DNA of 64,000 nucleotides from Acanthaster planci (lineage: Eukaryota > Echinodermata > Asteroidea > Valvatida > Acanthasteridae): NCBI RefSeq assembly GCF_001949145.1, contig NW_019091618.1, forward strand, positions 266,831 to 330,830. Direction: 5' to 3'. Position numbers and translations under genes: made by a program. The first letter of the stretch is position 1. Every line of letters starts with the position of its first letter. The notes under the pieces were generated by a model. It saw only the letters and a list, made by a program, of their open reading frames with translations, was not told the DNA's origin and ran no database searches. Of this stretch, positions 13,201 through 22,796 are shown in pieces.

Positions 13201-14060
13201 CTCAATATGTGTGTGCCCAACTCTTCCATTTGGGAGGTCACAGGAGCATTCAGGGACCGGTGTAAGATGCGAACTACCTCACTAGGTGGCTTAGACATTG
13301 ATGCATATCCATGATCATGCAGAAAGACAGAAGGATTTAACTGTAGAGGTGGCATACCTCTACAAACATGTGACTTTGTATTTCCTAAACTAACAAGTAC
13401 ATTGCACACAGTGCATTGCATTGGTAGTGATGAGTATAAGGAAGCAAAGTAGTTTCTTGGGGAAGTGACACTCTTGTAGTTCACTGGTGCTTGACAGGTT
13501 GGGCAAGGAACAACAGATAGACCTGCTGTTTCAAAGTGTACAATCAAGCACTTACAACAAAATAAATGCATACAGGAAGTTTCCAAAGCATTGTCGAGCA
13601 ACTGGTTGCAAAGTCTGCATTCTACATTAGCAGTATCTGATAATGCCACAAACTGGCCAATTTTATCCCTGTCGACTGAAGGGGAAGGCGGAAGGCTGTT
13701 GAGATATTCTGAATAGGCTGGAGGTACTCTTGGCCGACCAGACCTTGTCACACACTTTTTCCTTCGTCCAGGTCTTGACTGCTGACTGAATTTTGTACAC
13801 ACAAAGCAACTACCAGTCCTAGGATGCTTTGGCCAATTAGTGGCAGTTCTAGTATTTGAATGAAACAGGAAGCAGTAGCATGAATGACACATATTTGGTG
13901 GGTGAATGTTGCCTTCATCTTCGTGGACATTCACCTGAAATATCTGCAATATTTTCAGGGCATAGTCACTACATCTTTTAGGAGGTTTAACTGATGATGT
14001 ACATCTTTCACCACATAATCTACATAATTTTTCAAGGACTTTGGTGTGCTGGTCCATCAT
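3953..14060 (-). CDS. RAG1-like DDE transposase/recombinase with RAG1 N-terminus, complete 8-exon gene
   Basis: The joined exons encode 980 residues without stop or frameshift: 14060-13143, 12205-11709, 10770-10448, 9948-9719, 9607-9266, 7227-7069, 6869-6686 and 4242-3953. N-terminal half: Cys-rich zinc-binding region starting LCRLCGERC (residues 12-20) with IHPPNMCHSC (52-61) and CFVC (85-88), like the RAG1 dimerisation region; C3HC4 RING (C148, C151, C163, H165, C168, C171, C186, C189); and a following finger (C216, C219, H231, C233). C-terminal half: a DDE core colinear with vertebrate RAG1, with D495 in KIGGDKGGG, D565 in FGDYEYL and E935 in GEQGAESVH, plus the zinc ligand pairs C593/C596 and H909/H914 (HILEEH). 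Expected role, by family: nuclear DNA cleavage and strand transfer, with possible ubiquitin ligase activity from the RING. Vertebrate RAG1 is about 1040 residues and mostly intronless in its coding part; this one is intron-rich. The overall plan resembles the molluscan N-RAG-TP elements. Whether it is an active transposon or a host gene is undecided. Catalytic assignments rest on alignment by eye from memory of RAG1. Confidence 0.92.
4243..6685. other. RAG1-like intron 7
   Basis: Longest intron of the gene. It has a stretch of mirrored G/C runs near 4490-4620, an AT-rich part around 5100 and the degenerate tandem repeat 6086-6260. No coding signal. Confidence 0.6.
6086..6260 (+). repeat. Degenerate tandem repeat in intron 7 of the RAG1-like gene
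   Basis: Several diverged units of about 40 nt containing TGCAGTG(T/C)GA and CATTG(G/C)TAATTGG-like strings. Old and irregular. Confidence 0.4.
6686..6869 (-). CDS. RAG1-like exon 7
   Basis: Acceptor TTTATTAACAG; 184 nt; entered in phase 0 and left in phase 1 before GTAAAT. The exon codes for residues 824-884. Predicted helical; it includes KYAQLFRLFSTCHRMY. It is too short and broken by context to be found as an open frame with a Met, and was identified by phase and splice signals. Confidence 0.85.
7069..7227 (-). CDS. RAG1-like exon 6
   Basis: Acceptor TATTTTTTCCAG; 159 nt; phase 0 at both ends; donor GTGAAT. Residues 771-823 include VKRQAYDGKSFVGNHVHKC, which aligns with RAG1 LKPIMRMNGNFARKLM in the zinc-binding domain between the second Asp and the Glu. 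Confidence 0.88.
7228..9265. other. RAG1-like intron 5
   Basis: No recognisable feature; AT-rich unique-looking sequence. Confidence 0.6.
9266..9607 (-). CDS. RAG1-like exon 5 (GLHISLG motif, coiled coil)
   Basis: Acceptor TCTTTTCCAATAG; 342 nt; phase 0 at both ends; donor GTAAAA. It opens with VCPPGLHISLGLYLKHF (residues 657-673), the counterpart of RAG1 IDALHCDIGNAAEFYKIF, and continues into a Glu/Lys/Gln-rich stretch that looks like a coiled coil. The start lies upstream of the first Met of the open frame; it was fixed by phase continuity with exon 4. Confidence 0.88.
9719..9948 (-). CDS. RAG1-like exon 4 (CxxC zinc pair)
   Basis: 230 nt, entered in phase 1 after an acceptor in GAGTTTTAG and ending in phase 0. 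HCCLYC gives C593-x2-C596, matching the RAG1 zinc pair in YICTLC. The following RSLETLSLDLHRF and DEPMFAVPLTQ align with RAG1 RSHAENLERYEVW and the PFIETVPSIDA stretch. The donor is CAG followed by GCAAGT, a non-canonical but consensus-strength GC donor. Confidence 0.9.
9949..10447. other. RAG1-like intron 3
   Basis: 499 nt; GT-AG (donor GTAACT); nothing else recognised. Confidence 0.6.
10448..10770 (-). CDS. RAG1-like exon 3 (first and second catalytic Asp)
   Basis: Acceptor TATACTTTACAG; 323 nt; enters in phase 2 and leaves in phase 1 before GTAACT. It holds IWVKIGGDKGGG, aligning with RAG1 VVVKESCDGMGD around D600, and MRLFMFGDYEYLCRVYGITG, aligning with the RAG1 block around D708. Both apparent catalytic Asp residues (D495, D565) therefore lie in this single exon. 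Confidence 0.92.
10771..11708. other. RAG1-like intron 2
   Basis: Contains repeat E copy 1 (11369-11551); otherwise nothing recognised. Confidence 0.6.
11369..11551 (+). repeat. Dispersed repeat family E, copy 1
   Basis: Starts GGGGTCCA and ends AGAATGACC; the 3' ~120 nt (ATGTTAAATTACA..AACAGGGAC) match 40830-41050. In intron 2 of the RAG1-like gene. Confidence 0.6.
11709..12205 (-). CDS. RAG1-like exon 2 (linker, possible DNA-binding region)
   Basis: Acceptor TATATTCCAG, then 497 nt in phase 0, ending in phase 2 before GTAAGT. It codes for residues 307-471 and two bases of K472. The region is Lys-rich and predicted helical, with a segment LKKWLKGYNI. By position it corresponds to the part of RAG1 between the zinc finger and the DDE core, but I see no specific motif that proves DNA binding. 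Confidence 0.9.
12206..13142. other. RAG1-like intron 1
   Basis: Nothing recognised; a slightly GC-richer patch near 12780-12900 has only short open frames. Confidence 0.6.
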
Positions 14061-14070
14061 AGAAGATATC
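13143..14070 (-). CDS. RAG1-like exon 1 (zinc-binding region, RING, zinc finger)
   Basis: The exon follows a good acceptor (pyrimidine tract then TTTACAG, exon from 14070). Two tandem Met codons open the frame at 14060; the first is used here. It codes for residues 1-306, including the whole RAG1-type N-terminal zinc region and RING, and ends in phase 0 at CTG before GTAAGT. An SGRPR motif (residues 107-111) lies between the two zinc regions and recalls the GGRP motif that opens the nonamer-binding domain of RAG1, but its position differs. The acceptor just upstream of the Met implies at least one 5' noncoding exon. Confidence 0.92.
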
Positions 14071-17000
14071 CTGTAAACAGAAAGGGGAAAAATATTATTT
14101 TTCTGGTATGGTAAGGAAACCAAAACCCTTAACATCAGGTAAAACTTTCTATAAACATTCAATAAAGGTCTCAAATATATAAACCATTAACATTCCGGCT
14201 GGAATTTCCAAAGATTTCAGATTTTATTTCCTTGTCATGGTTGGTAATTACATGTCAAATGTATCCCTTCCTCATATTCAACATGTACTTACTACCAGCA
14301 TGACCAGTAGCATTCACATGAACATGTGTTTAATAGACCATTGCACCACTTCTTAAAACTAGCACAATACATGTACTTATAAGATAAACAAGGTTTTGAC
14401 ATTTAATCACATGTACATTTAATACTTACGGGTGTATCTACATGACGATTTCCTTTCCGGTAAGTTTTTGTATTAACTTTAATTTCAGGTCACTTTTTTA
14501 GGCTTAAATGTTTAAACTAGATTGGCAAAGCCACCACGGCTTGCTGCTTGTTATGAATTTGAATTTCTTTCCTGTAACAACAGCTTATGTTAAGAGACAT
14601 CCAAATTTTTTTCAAAATTGGTTGACATACGACTTCAATACAGATGTACAAGATATTTTATCGACCTTAGCAATAAAATTCATTATACTCTAGCAGAAAA
14701 AACCTAGTTAGTGCTGTGTACAGAAAGTGTGTTGAAAGGCGCCTGTCGTTTAAAGTAAATCAACAAAGACCACCAACAAGGGAGATATGGGTGCAAAGGC
14801 TTCACAGTTCTTTCCAGGAGAGAGGAATGCTATCATCCCATCCATCTCCTACTCCACCCCTCCCCATCATTCTCTTCACTTCTTACTCTGGCTGTCCCAT
14901 CATCCCACTAATCCAGCCCAACCATTACGCCAACCTCATCCAGCATTTCATCCATGTGTACATGTACCTTGTCCCCATGATCCTCCTTTTACAGGTACAC
15001 CTCCCCCAACAAACATCCGAATCTGTCATTTGGAGTCCCCCCCATCCCCTACAATTGACCACATACTGTGCATGTACAACGTACATAAACGTTTGTATGT
15101 GTCTGAACACTGTCTATACATACATACATGTACATAACAGGAGTGCTCAGTACATGTACATATGTACTGTACATGTATGTACTACAGAGCAAGTACGCAA
15201 TTCAACTCAAAACATTAACATTCAACTTTTATAATTTTTTCATTAAATTCATAAGTTCCTAAGCATTAATCCATATAAGACTATTTAAACACTGATGGAA
15301 TTCCAAGAGGAAGCAAACAAGCACTCAATGGCACATTTGAACACCTGTGGACCTGCAAGGAAAAACTTTAACATTTGAGAACGGCCAGACACAATGATGG
15401 ATGGACGGACAGAAGACAGAAATGGGTATTACATACATTGTAAGCTCGCATTTGCTTCGCAGCTTGCCAAAAATGGAAGATACTGAGAAGTTTTGAATTT
15501 CTAAATCACTGGTTTTGGAGTATGGAGTACATCAATAAATCTCAAGTAGCTACAAGAATTCAAACCCACACCTACATGTGAAACAATGCATGTAATTCCA
15601 TTATTTTTAATGTTATCTGGTCATGTCTAACGTGTATGCACAAATACAAGTTCTTTACCCATTCAATTACCAAAGTTACCACAGACGATCAACATTTTAA
15701 TGTTTACGAAAAGATTTTCACAAGCCCAATCTTGCATATGTATATATGGACAACTGTGCATGTATTACAATGTACCTACATTAGACGTTTTTCTAAAGAT
15801 ACAAGTTTACATCCGATTTGACTGACTTCAAATATGTATATCTGTTACTACATGTAATTCAAATCATTGTGTTGGAAAAATACTGTACACAAAGGTTTTT
15901 ACTAGTCACCCACCCCCATCTCCATAAAAAGAGGATTTGTTACTCTCAGAAATACCGGTATTGAAATAAAGACTTCTGAAGGCAGTCTCAAAAGTATGTT
16001 TATTTTGAGGGATGGATAAAGAAAACAATTCCTTAGAATGGTCAAACTGTACAAGATCTACACCACTGAGAAGTTCATTGGTTTATTTTGTCACCATTTG
16101 CATTCCTACTGAATACATGCATATGAAATGACCCTGTGTGAACGCACATAAAGCACTATAAATACTGATTCACCAAGTTAATCAAGATTTACACACAAGT
16201 GAAATACATACATGTACATGTACCGGTACATTTATACACCTGGTTGATATATTAGCATTAGGTCCAGAAACATGGGTACAGTACAGTTTACTATAAAATT
16301 GTTCATACCCCTTATAAATTTTAGCTTTTTTTTTTTTTTTAATGACAGGAGGGCACATAATATTTAGGCCATACTTTTAGCTGTCATGGTTTTACCTCAT
16401 TCGCACAACAAATAGAATACTTTACTGTTTAAATTCTGACATGCTCAGAATTATTCACACCATTCTGCATGTCATGATATTTGGCCACATTCATCCGAAA
16501 TACACATGCCCCAGACATTCCTAAGATTCTGCATATTGTTTTGACTATATGCAACTATGCATCCATCCTCTAGGAATATTGTATGTCATCTTTTGCAATT
16601 AATTTGTGGGCTGTCATTGTCAATACTCTGCTTCTAAAGTATAAATTGAAGTGCAATCGTGGGGTTTTCCTCAGTTGTTGTGAACATGGTGACAACTACA
16701 CAACTTAACAAGGATCTCCGCATGAGCACTGTAAAGTGCTGTAAAGCAAATATCCGCCCTGCTCTCAGGTTCAAATTGGCAGTGCTGCCCAGCACGGATT
16801 TTCAATGAAAATGAATTGAAATAATACTGAAAATGTACCAATTTGATCGTATTTCAAGCATCAGAAAGCGCTGAGAATGTCTAGCTAGCATTGTTACGAG
16901 ACCTGGAGGTGAAATTATGGGATATAATGTAGTCTGCCCCGAGGCAGTGTGCACATGTTCGTAGTCTTGGCTCAAGACCAGCCGAACAGCGGTATCAATA

Positions 17001-18231
17001 GAAGGTGCAAATCCAGTCTGGCTATGAGCAGCGACAGCTCCACTCATTGCAATCCAAAAATTTACCCGGCACTAAAACCACATGTAGCTAGAAGATTGCC
17101 CATCACAAAAGGCAAATTTTGTTTTGTTAAACCACGGTTATACATCACACTAGAATGGTCTTATATGTCTAATACACGTATATGCATACGTGTATTTTAT
17201 TGCAAGATTAATTACAACACTCTAACAAACTGAAACACTTGAACAGTCAAATAGATATTAAATTACAAGGAAAATTATTGATTGTGATGTTCTTCATTGA
17301 CGTGTGTTTTTGTTTTTGGGGGTGGGGAAGGAGAAATCTAGGATTTACAATAAACTGGTTTTCAGAGAAACCTTGGATTCGTAAAGCAACTGGTTGAATT
17401 TCAAGACATTATTTGAACTATTCCATTGAAAAGTACTGAAAAGATTAAAGAGAAGATGAGAGTAGACAACGGCATGAGAATTTTACGATTGCAGCAGAAA
17501 CAGCTATCAGAGTATACATGTGTTCCGTGAGCATAGTTGGGTGCACGAACAGAAGTTTAATAACCCACAGGTCTCTGTCATGGTCAGAGTGAAGAGAGTA
17601 GCACATACGAACAGACACAGTGCGTAAATGTTCCCCACAAAGTGCACATCTCTGACAATAACTGGCTTGTAATACCACCACAGCTTTCCACCCTCGTAGC
17701 CAAGATTACACAATTACAATTCAGTACACAAAACACGATAGGAAAGATGATCGTAATCCATCAGTTTTTGTAGGTCGGTAACCTCACCAGTGCGCTCAAC
17801 ACGTGAATGATACATGTGCGCTTGTAGCATATCACATGATTAATTCGTGACCAATAAAAATTCACCATCGATGACCACAGTATGCCACATCTACATGTAC
17901 ATACATATACATGAATTTGTGTCACCTTTAGGTATACAGGGGTGACCTTAATTTTGGGTGGGGGGTCAAAATCACAATATTTCAGTGACTGACGACTGCT
18001 TAAATGTAGCTCTTTTTCAGCAGAGAGTTCCCTTTGAATTTACATGTAAGTGTTTATTCTTAAGTGCAAGAGTTTTCTCGTGATTAAAAACTAGTTAAGT
18101 ATTAAATGATGTACATGGCAGCATACTTGTAATGTACATTTATCACAGATGGTTACTGTAACTATACAACACATGTACAATGTACATGTATTTATGTCAA
18201 GTGTGGACAAATGTGCCTGTGAAATTCCTAC
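14071..18231. other. Sequence between RAG1-like exon 1 and ADA2 exon 2
   Basis: Would be ADA2 intron sequence if ADA2 continues to the left. Holds a pyrimidine-rich stretch near 14830-15060, several TACATG clusters, and a GC-richer segment at 16650-17090 with an unrecognised minus-strand frame. No ADA2 exon 3 (ALHLHD) was found on the minus strand by eye. Confidence 0.5.
14424..14465. promoter_or_regulatory. Two opposed consensus splice donors; possible 5' noncoding exon end of the RAG1-like gene
   Basis: On the minus strand a perfect GTAAGT starts at 14429, about 360 nt upstream of the acceptor at 14070, so it could close a 5' untranslated exon of the RAG1-like gene. On the plus strand a second GTAAGT starts at 14460. 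The intervening 30 nt would be shared by exons of both strands. This is inference from splice consensus only. Confidence 0.25.
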
Positions 18232-18469
18232 CTTTTGGCAACAGCTTGATCAGTTGAAACACCTGGCTCTTTTCGATCCAGTCTTTGGACTGGAAGAAAT
18301 GTTGTGCTGGAGGAAACGGAGCACCATGCAAAGCAGCAGCATATTCCTTGTCTTTTTCGGTCATGAGATACTCATTCACTCTGAACTCTTTAGCACTGAG
18401 TGACAGATTGCCTCCAGTTCGCTGATTGCCCTCTTTTTGTAGAACTGCTCGCCTTTTAACAAGAAATGT
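18232..18469 (-). CDS. ADA2: ADA2 exon 2 (conserved N-terminal domain)
   Basis: 238 nt starting ACA after acceptor TCTCTTCCAAG and ending CCAAAAG before GTAGGA. It starts TFLVKRRAVLQKEG and ends LIKLLPK. The block HFFQSKDWIEKSQVFQL is diagnostic for ADGF/ADA2. There is no stop or frameshift, so the exon looks under selection. Confidence 0.93.
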
Positions 18470-19115
18470 CTTGGAAGAGATGTGATACAAATACATGTAC
18501 ATGTATATATCCCAGTACAAATGTATACTTGACCATGTTGACCCTACAGTCCTCATACAGACCATAGGTACATGTACACGTGCATACATGGAATACTCAA
18601 ATATCAACCCTAAGTTGTACCAATTCCATGCATACATGTACATGTACCTCAGTGGATACACATGAATCTAGTAACAATTCACTAGAAATTTCCAACAGCC
18701 CCCTTTAACAGTAGAAAGTATTGTGTACGGTTTGGTGCACAGCAACTGTCATGGAACATTGGCCCCACAGTAGTTATCACCAGGTACCAGGAGGGGCCAC
18801 TGCAAATGACCAGTTTTGTCTTGATACATGTATCACCTTACTTCCAAAAAAATGATTACAAGTTTGTGCGCAATAACCATACCGGTAATTCTATAGCCAT
18901 GTATCATATTAAATGTGAACTACCACAAAATTAGTCAGAATGCATAGCACAGAGTTCCTTTGAATTCAAAGTCAAAATTTATGTAAATTTATTAATTTAT
19001 TTAAAAACTGTTTTCAATACCCAAAACAAATTCTTTGTACCTGCAATGATTCTTGTGAAGAATATGTCATCGCTGACAGACAACAAATCAAAGACATCCA
19101 TCTCTTCAGAGGCAT
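18232..19115 (-). CDS. ADA2: ADA2/ADGF (CECR1-type) secreted adenosine deaminase, first two coding exons only
   Basis: ADA2/ADGF proteins are secreted dimeric enzymes that deaminate extracellular adenosine to inosine. Exon 1 (19115-19041) encodes 25 residues that look like a signal peptide (MPLKRW, then MSLICCLSAM). Exon 2 (18469-18232) matches the conserved N-terminal domain: GGNLSLSAKE, then PPAQHFFQSKDWIEKSQ and LIKLLPKG, closely paralleling human ADA2 FPPSMHFFQAKHLIERSQ and MMPKG. Both junctions fit phase 0 (CAG before GTACAA; acceptor TCTCTTCCAAG). Exon 2 ends in phase 1 before GTAGGA. The next part, which should begin ALHLHD and carry the catalytic His, Asp and zinc ligands, is not visible anywhere down to position 1. 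Either the next intron exceeds 18 kb and encloses the RAG1-like gene, or the gene is broken. Confidence 0.9.
18470..19040. other. ADA2 intron 1
   Basis: 571 nt; GT-AG; contains TACATG-rich segments at 18480-18660. Confidence 0.6.
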
Positions 19116-19127
19116 TGTTAAACAGAC
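19041..19127 (-). CDS. ADA2: ADA2 exon 1 (signal peptide)
   Basis: The ATG is at 19115-19113. The codons to 19041 read as basic n-region, hydrophobic core and a small-residue c-region, as expected for secretion. The donor is CAG then GTACAA, phase 0, in register with exon 2. A plausible acceptor (CTTCACCTTGCAG, exon from 19127) just upstream suggests a spliced 5' UTR. A second open frame in the same 87 nt also lacks stops, so this exon is less secure than exon 2. Confidence 0.7.
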
Positions 19128-21831
19128 CTGCAAGGTGAAGATAGGTATTGAAAAGGCTGGTCGTAATTCAAACCTCTTAACGTCAAAATAAAAGTTATAC
19201 ATTTTGGGGGGGTCACAAACATTTTGAATGCTCAAGGCAAACTTTAGGGTGGTTAAGCTTAACCCATTATGTTAGACTTTTGAACTTATGCTTTGAAACT
19301 GGTACTGTTGTGCTGATTCATTTTGGCTATATAAATGTATACGCTGTAAGTTGTACCTGTAGCACACAGTACAGTATGAGGAGGCATTGTCCGGATATCC
19401 AGTCAAGTGGTACCATTCAAAATTTGATATAATTTCTTAAATTGGTAATCATTTTTTCACAAAAATAAATTACATGTACTAAAATAATCCAACCGGGAGG
19501 TACATGTACATGTACGTGAGATTTTATAGTACATACATTAATGACTGTTACAAAAGATTTCTCAACACGTTTACCAATCTGCTGCCCTGAGACATGTGAG
19601 AGAGACACAACAGAAATGTCAGCATCAACTTGAAATTCAAGTATTATCTGAAGATTTCCTTCTGTGTTTTAAGTCAAAATCCTGAGCACTTGACTGACTT
19701 CAGAGAAATTGTTTAGAGACTTGAATCTTTAAAATGAGGTAAATAAACAAACAGATCTACAAGCTCTTATTCAATTCAATGCAAGCACACACTCACACAA
19801 GTGTGTATTTGCCTGCAACCAGGGACCTCCTATTGTTCCTCTTTTGTTTGTACTTTAACTTTCTTTAGAAGACCACCCATATGTTTTGTACACAGTTGTC
19901 AATCAGGGACCCTCTGTCAATCGGGGACCTTATTGTCCTCTATTGTTCAGGGTCCCAAATTGAATGCAGAAACAAACTCACAGACACAGATGCTTCTGCT
20001 TGTATGCAGTAATGTATCCTTTATTTGGGGATTTGTTTTGCTACATGTATGTGTATCATTCAAAAGGCTTGTTTAATTTTTTTAGTTTACTGCTTGGAGA
20101 TATTTTTTTTAAAAGCCAAAAAGTCTATTCAATTTTAACACTCAAACTAAAGCACAGCTGGTATACATAATAGGATGTTCCAGAGTGCCTGGATATTAAA
20201 TGCACAAGCGAGGTTGATTTGCAGATCAAAATGTGGACCTCCCAAAAAGCCTTTTCTTGTCTTCAAATAGTGCTGGTGGTCTAGTTTATTAAAAATACGT
20301 ATCTGTGCCAGCACATTCTGGAATTTAAGTTCTCCATCTCTAAAAAAAGTATTCAGTTTATCCTAAAATTGGACAAATCAACAGATATGAGTAAAGTGCT
20401 AGCAAAAGAAATGTGCCAAAGCCATGCTGGATAATACCCCTCTCCTCTCGACACGGAATTGCCAGGAGTCCCTTAACTTTTATCTAATTTGTGGACACCC
20501 TTTGTCCGTCTACTTTTAGTCCACCTGTTAACACATAATACATTCTACAAAAAATAGACGGGAACAAACTGCTGCAAATTTTAGAAGAGCCCATTGGTAC
20601 ATACAGTATCTTATTGCTCTGTCCGTGTATTAGATATGTCTTGACACGAAACAGCCGTTGAGACAATAAGGGGTCAAGTGATGTAATGTTCAACGACCTT
20701 ATGGCGACTGTGAGAGCGAGCCTGTGAGATTGAATGGGTGAAAGCAAAAAGACTGGAAAATACCAGAACCACGTGAGTGAAATCTTTCAATAAATGGCGC
20801 TCGGAAAGCGGAGAGGCTAAGGATATTCTCTGTGTGCAAAAGAAATTGTGCCCACGATGATAAGTGGGTGCACTGAAAATTTTCAGTATGCCGACACGAA
20901 ATTGCGTATACGGATGCGTGGCTAAGGATGGAGCGGGAGTGAGCCCATGCCACACTAGTGGGGCTACGCCCTGGGGATCTACAAAATAACGTTGCGGGGT
21001 TCCCAAACCAAACAGATCCCAACCGTGTTTGGCATTAGCCAGCAATCGGGAGTTAATTGCTGTAGCCTCGTAAGTAGAGTAAGAAATGAATGGCCAAAAT
21101 CAAAACCAAAATTTCACAGACTTCTACGAATTGGAAATCATCCAAAGTAATACATCGGTGATTTGATGGGGTGAGTGATTCATACACGCAAAAGGGATTT
21201 TTGCCCCACTTATTGAATGGACCCCTGTGGGGCTGGGCCTAGGATTCGGAGGGAGTCCAGTAGACTGGCCCCCAGTCGGGGAGGGGGGGAGTTGTTCATT
21301 ACCATTAGCACCCTGTTCCTATAATAAGGAAACAAAGTCCAGTAGTCCACTTTCTCAAACTAACATTTTTACTTTAAGGAACCATTAGTCAATCCTAATA
21401 GGCCTAGTTTAGGTAAATTTTGACAATATTTAAGCAAAAAAACTTCAAATTTCTAACCTGAGTTTGGCAATTAAGACAACTATTTGGTCGAATCACACCA
21501 TTTTGTTTTTTGTCTGGTTACCTGACTCAGGCCCTTGGGATTCATAAAAAAATCTCCATCCAAGTCAAGGAACCAGATTACATTCGCTTATTTTTTGATA
21601 ACAGCTCTCCTCGAAGAGGTCATAAATGCTGCTGTTTTACCCAAAAATTTCCCTCAAAAACCACGAGCACTGTTCTCTTTTCTCTCTAATATAAGAGGAT
21701 ATCACCAACAACTTGTTTAGATAAGATGTTTTGAAAAAGTAGAACTTGTTCTCTTACATGTATATCAGGAAGAGGGTGCTAAAGGTAATGAACCCAGTCT
21801 GGGGCTAGAGCTAACCTAGCCCCACATACAG
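19128..21831. other. ADA2 upstream region
   Basis: Includes repeat F copy A. A GC-richer stretch at 20670-21300 has overlapping minus-strand frames of 107-123 codons without recognisable homology; it could hold a promoter or an unknown repeat. Confidence 0.4.
19800..19985 (+). repeat. Dispersed repeat family F, copy A
   Basis: About 190 bp containing TTTGCCTGCAA, TATGTTTTGTACACA, GGGACCTTATTGT and TTGTTCAGGGTCCC, edged by CA/GT-rich sequence. Copies B and C lie at 49820-50007 and 63655-63852 in the opposite orientation. No coding capacity; SINE or MITE. Confidence 0.8.
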
Positions 21832-22796
21832 GGCTGTGATGGCTCTCTTTTACAATCTGTCTCTTATCTTGAAGCCCTACTTCAGGCTCTCTTTTACAAT
21901 CTGTCTCTTATCTTGAAGCCCTACTTCAAGGCATGTCTTAAATGCCTGAAATCCAAACTGCAGGATTGTCACAAACTTTGAATCCTAATATCTTCCGAAA
22001 TGAGAATGACTTTACAATTTTACTTACACCGGCGTATTCCTCAAATTTTGGACTTTCATACGAGCACCCTTAAGCTTTCCAAAGTTGTAAATTTTCTGAT
22101 GTATGGCACCTTGAAAAACCTGGCCTGTAGTATTACATGCTGACCACAGGTGGCGCCATTTAAAAAAAACGAAGGCAGCGCTTTGTGCGTCGGATTTCAA
22201 GGCACCCGACAGGCCCTCTGGTATACGTTGTACCAATACCACCACACAACACTGGTTCCCCGACATACCTTGCGTAACAGACAAAAAAGGAACCGGAGAA
22301 ATTAAATTTGAATAACAGTCTGTATAATGCTCCACACACGTGCTGTGGGCGTACTGTACACTAGGCAAAGTGCGCATGCAACTTATTACTAAGCAATACT
22401 GTGACAACATGAATTATGCATCTACGGCACCTGTCGGGTGCCTTGACTTCTGACGCACAAATTGCTGCCTTCATTTTTCAAAATGGCACCGCCTGTGGTC
22501 AACATCTAATACTACAGGCCAGGTTTTTCAAGGTGCCATAGGCCTACATCAGAAAATTTACGATTTTGGAAAGCTTTAGCATGTTTAGGGTGCTCGTATG
22601 AAAGTCCAAACTCTGAGGAATACGCTGGTGTAAGTAAAATTGCAAAGTCATTCTCATTTCGGAAGATATTAGGATTCAAAGTTTGTGACAATCCTGCAGT
22701 TTGGATTTCAGGCATTTAAGACATGCCTTGAAGTAGGGCTGTGGTGGCGACCTATAACTTATAAGAGACAGATTGTAACAGAGAGCCACTACAGCC
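21832..22796. mobile_element. Foldback element with long inverted arms
   Basis: The left arm 21832-22213 is an imperfect inverted copy of 22430-22796, both extending from GGCTGT at the outer edge to GGCACCCGACAGG at the inner edge. The 216-nt loop is unrelated to either arm and has no open frame. The left arm contains an exact 44-bp tandem duplication (21841-21884 and 21885-21928) absent from the right arm. No transposase is present, so this is a non-autonomous foldback or long-TIR element lying between ADA2 and CECR2. Confidence 0.85.

Noticed and set aside
3953-14060. Assigning target-site duplications and terminal inverted repeats to the RAG1-like locus
   Set aside because: Searched both flanks by eye for CAC-type heptamer ends and matching inverted repeats and found none convincing; a computed self-alignment of 1-4000 against 14000-18200 would decide.
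14716-15234. 172-codon plus-strand frame
   Set aside because: Composed of pyrimidine-rich low-complexity and TACATG repeats; a second frame is open in parallel.
19041-19127. Alternative frame of ADA2 exon 1 reading LFNNASEEMDVFDLLSVSDD
   Set aside because: Looks protein-like but ends in phase 1, which does not join to either acceptor of exon 2; the signal-peptide frame joins in phase 0.
20674-21045. Overlapping minus-strand frames of 107 and 123 codons in a GC-richer region
   Set aside because: Two frames open over the same DNA, no recognisable domain, no splice support linking them to ADA2; likely composition effect.
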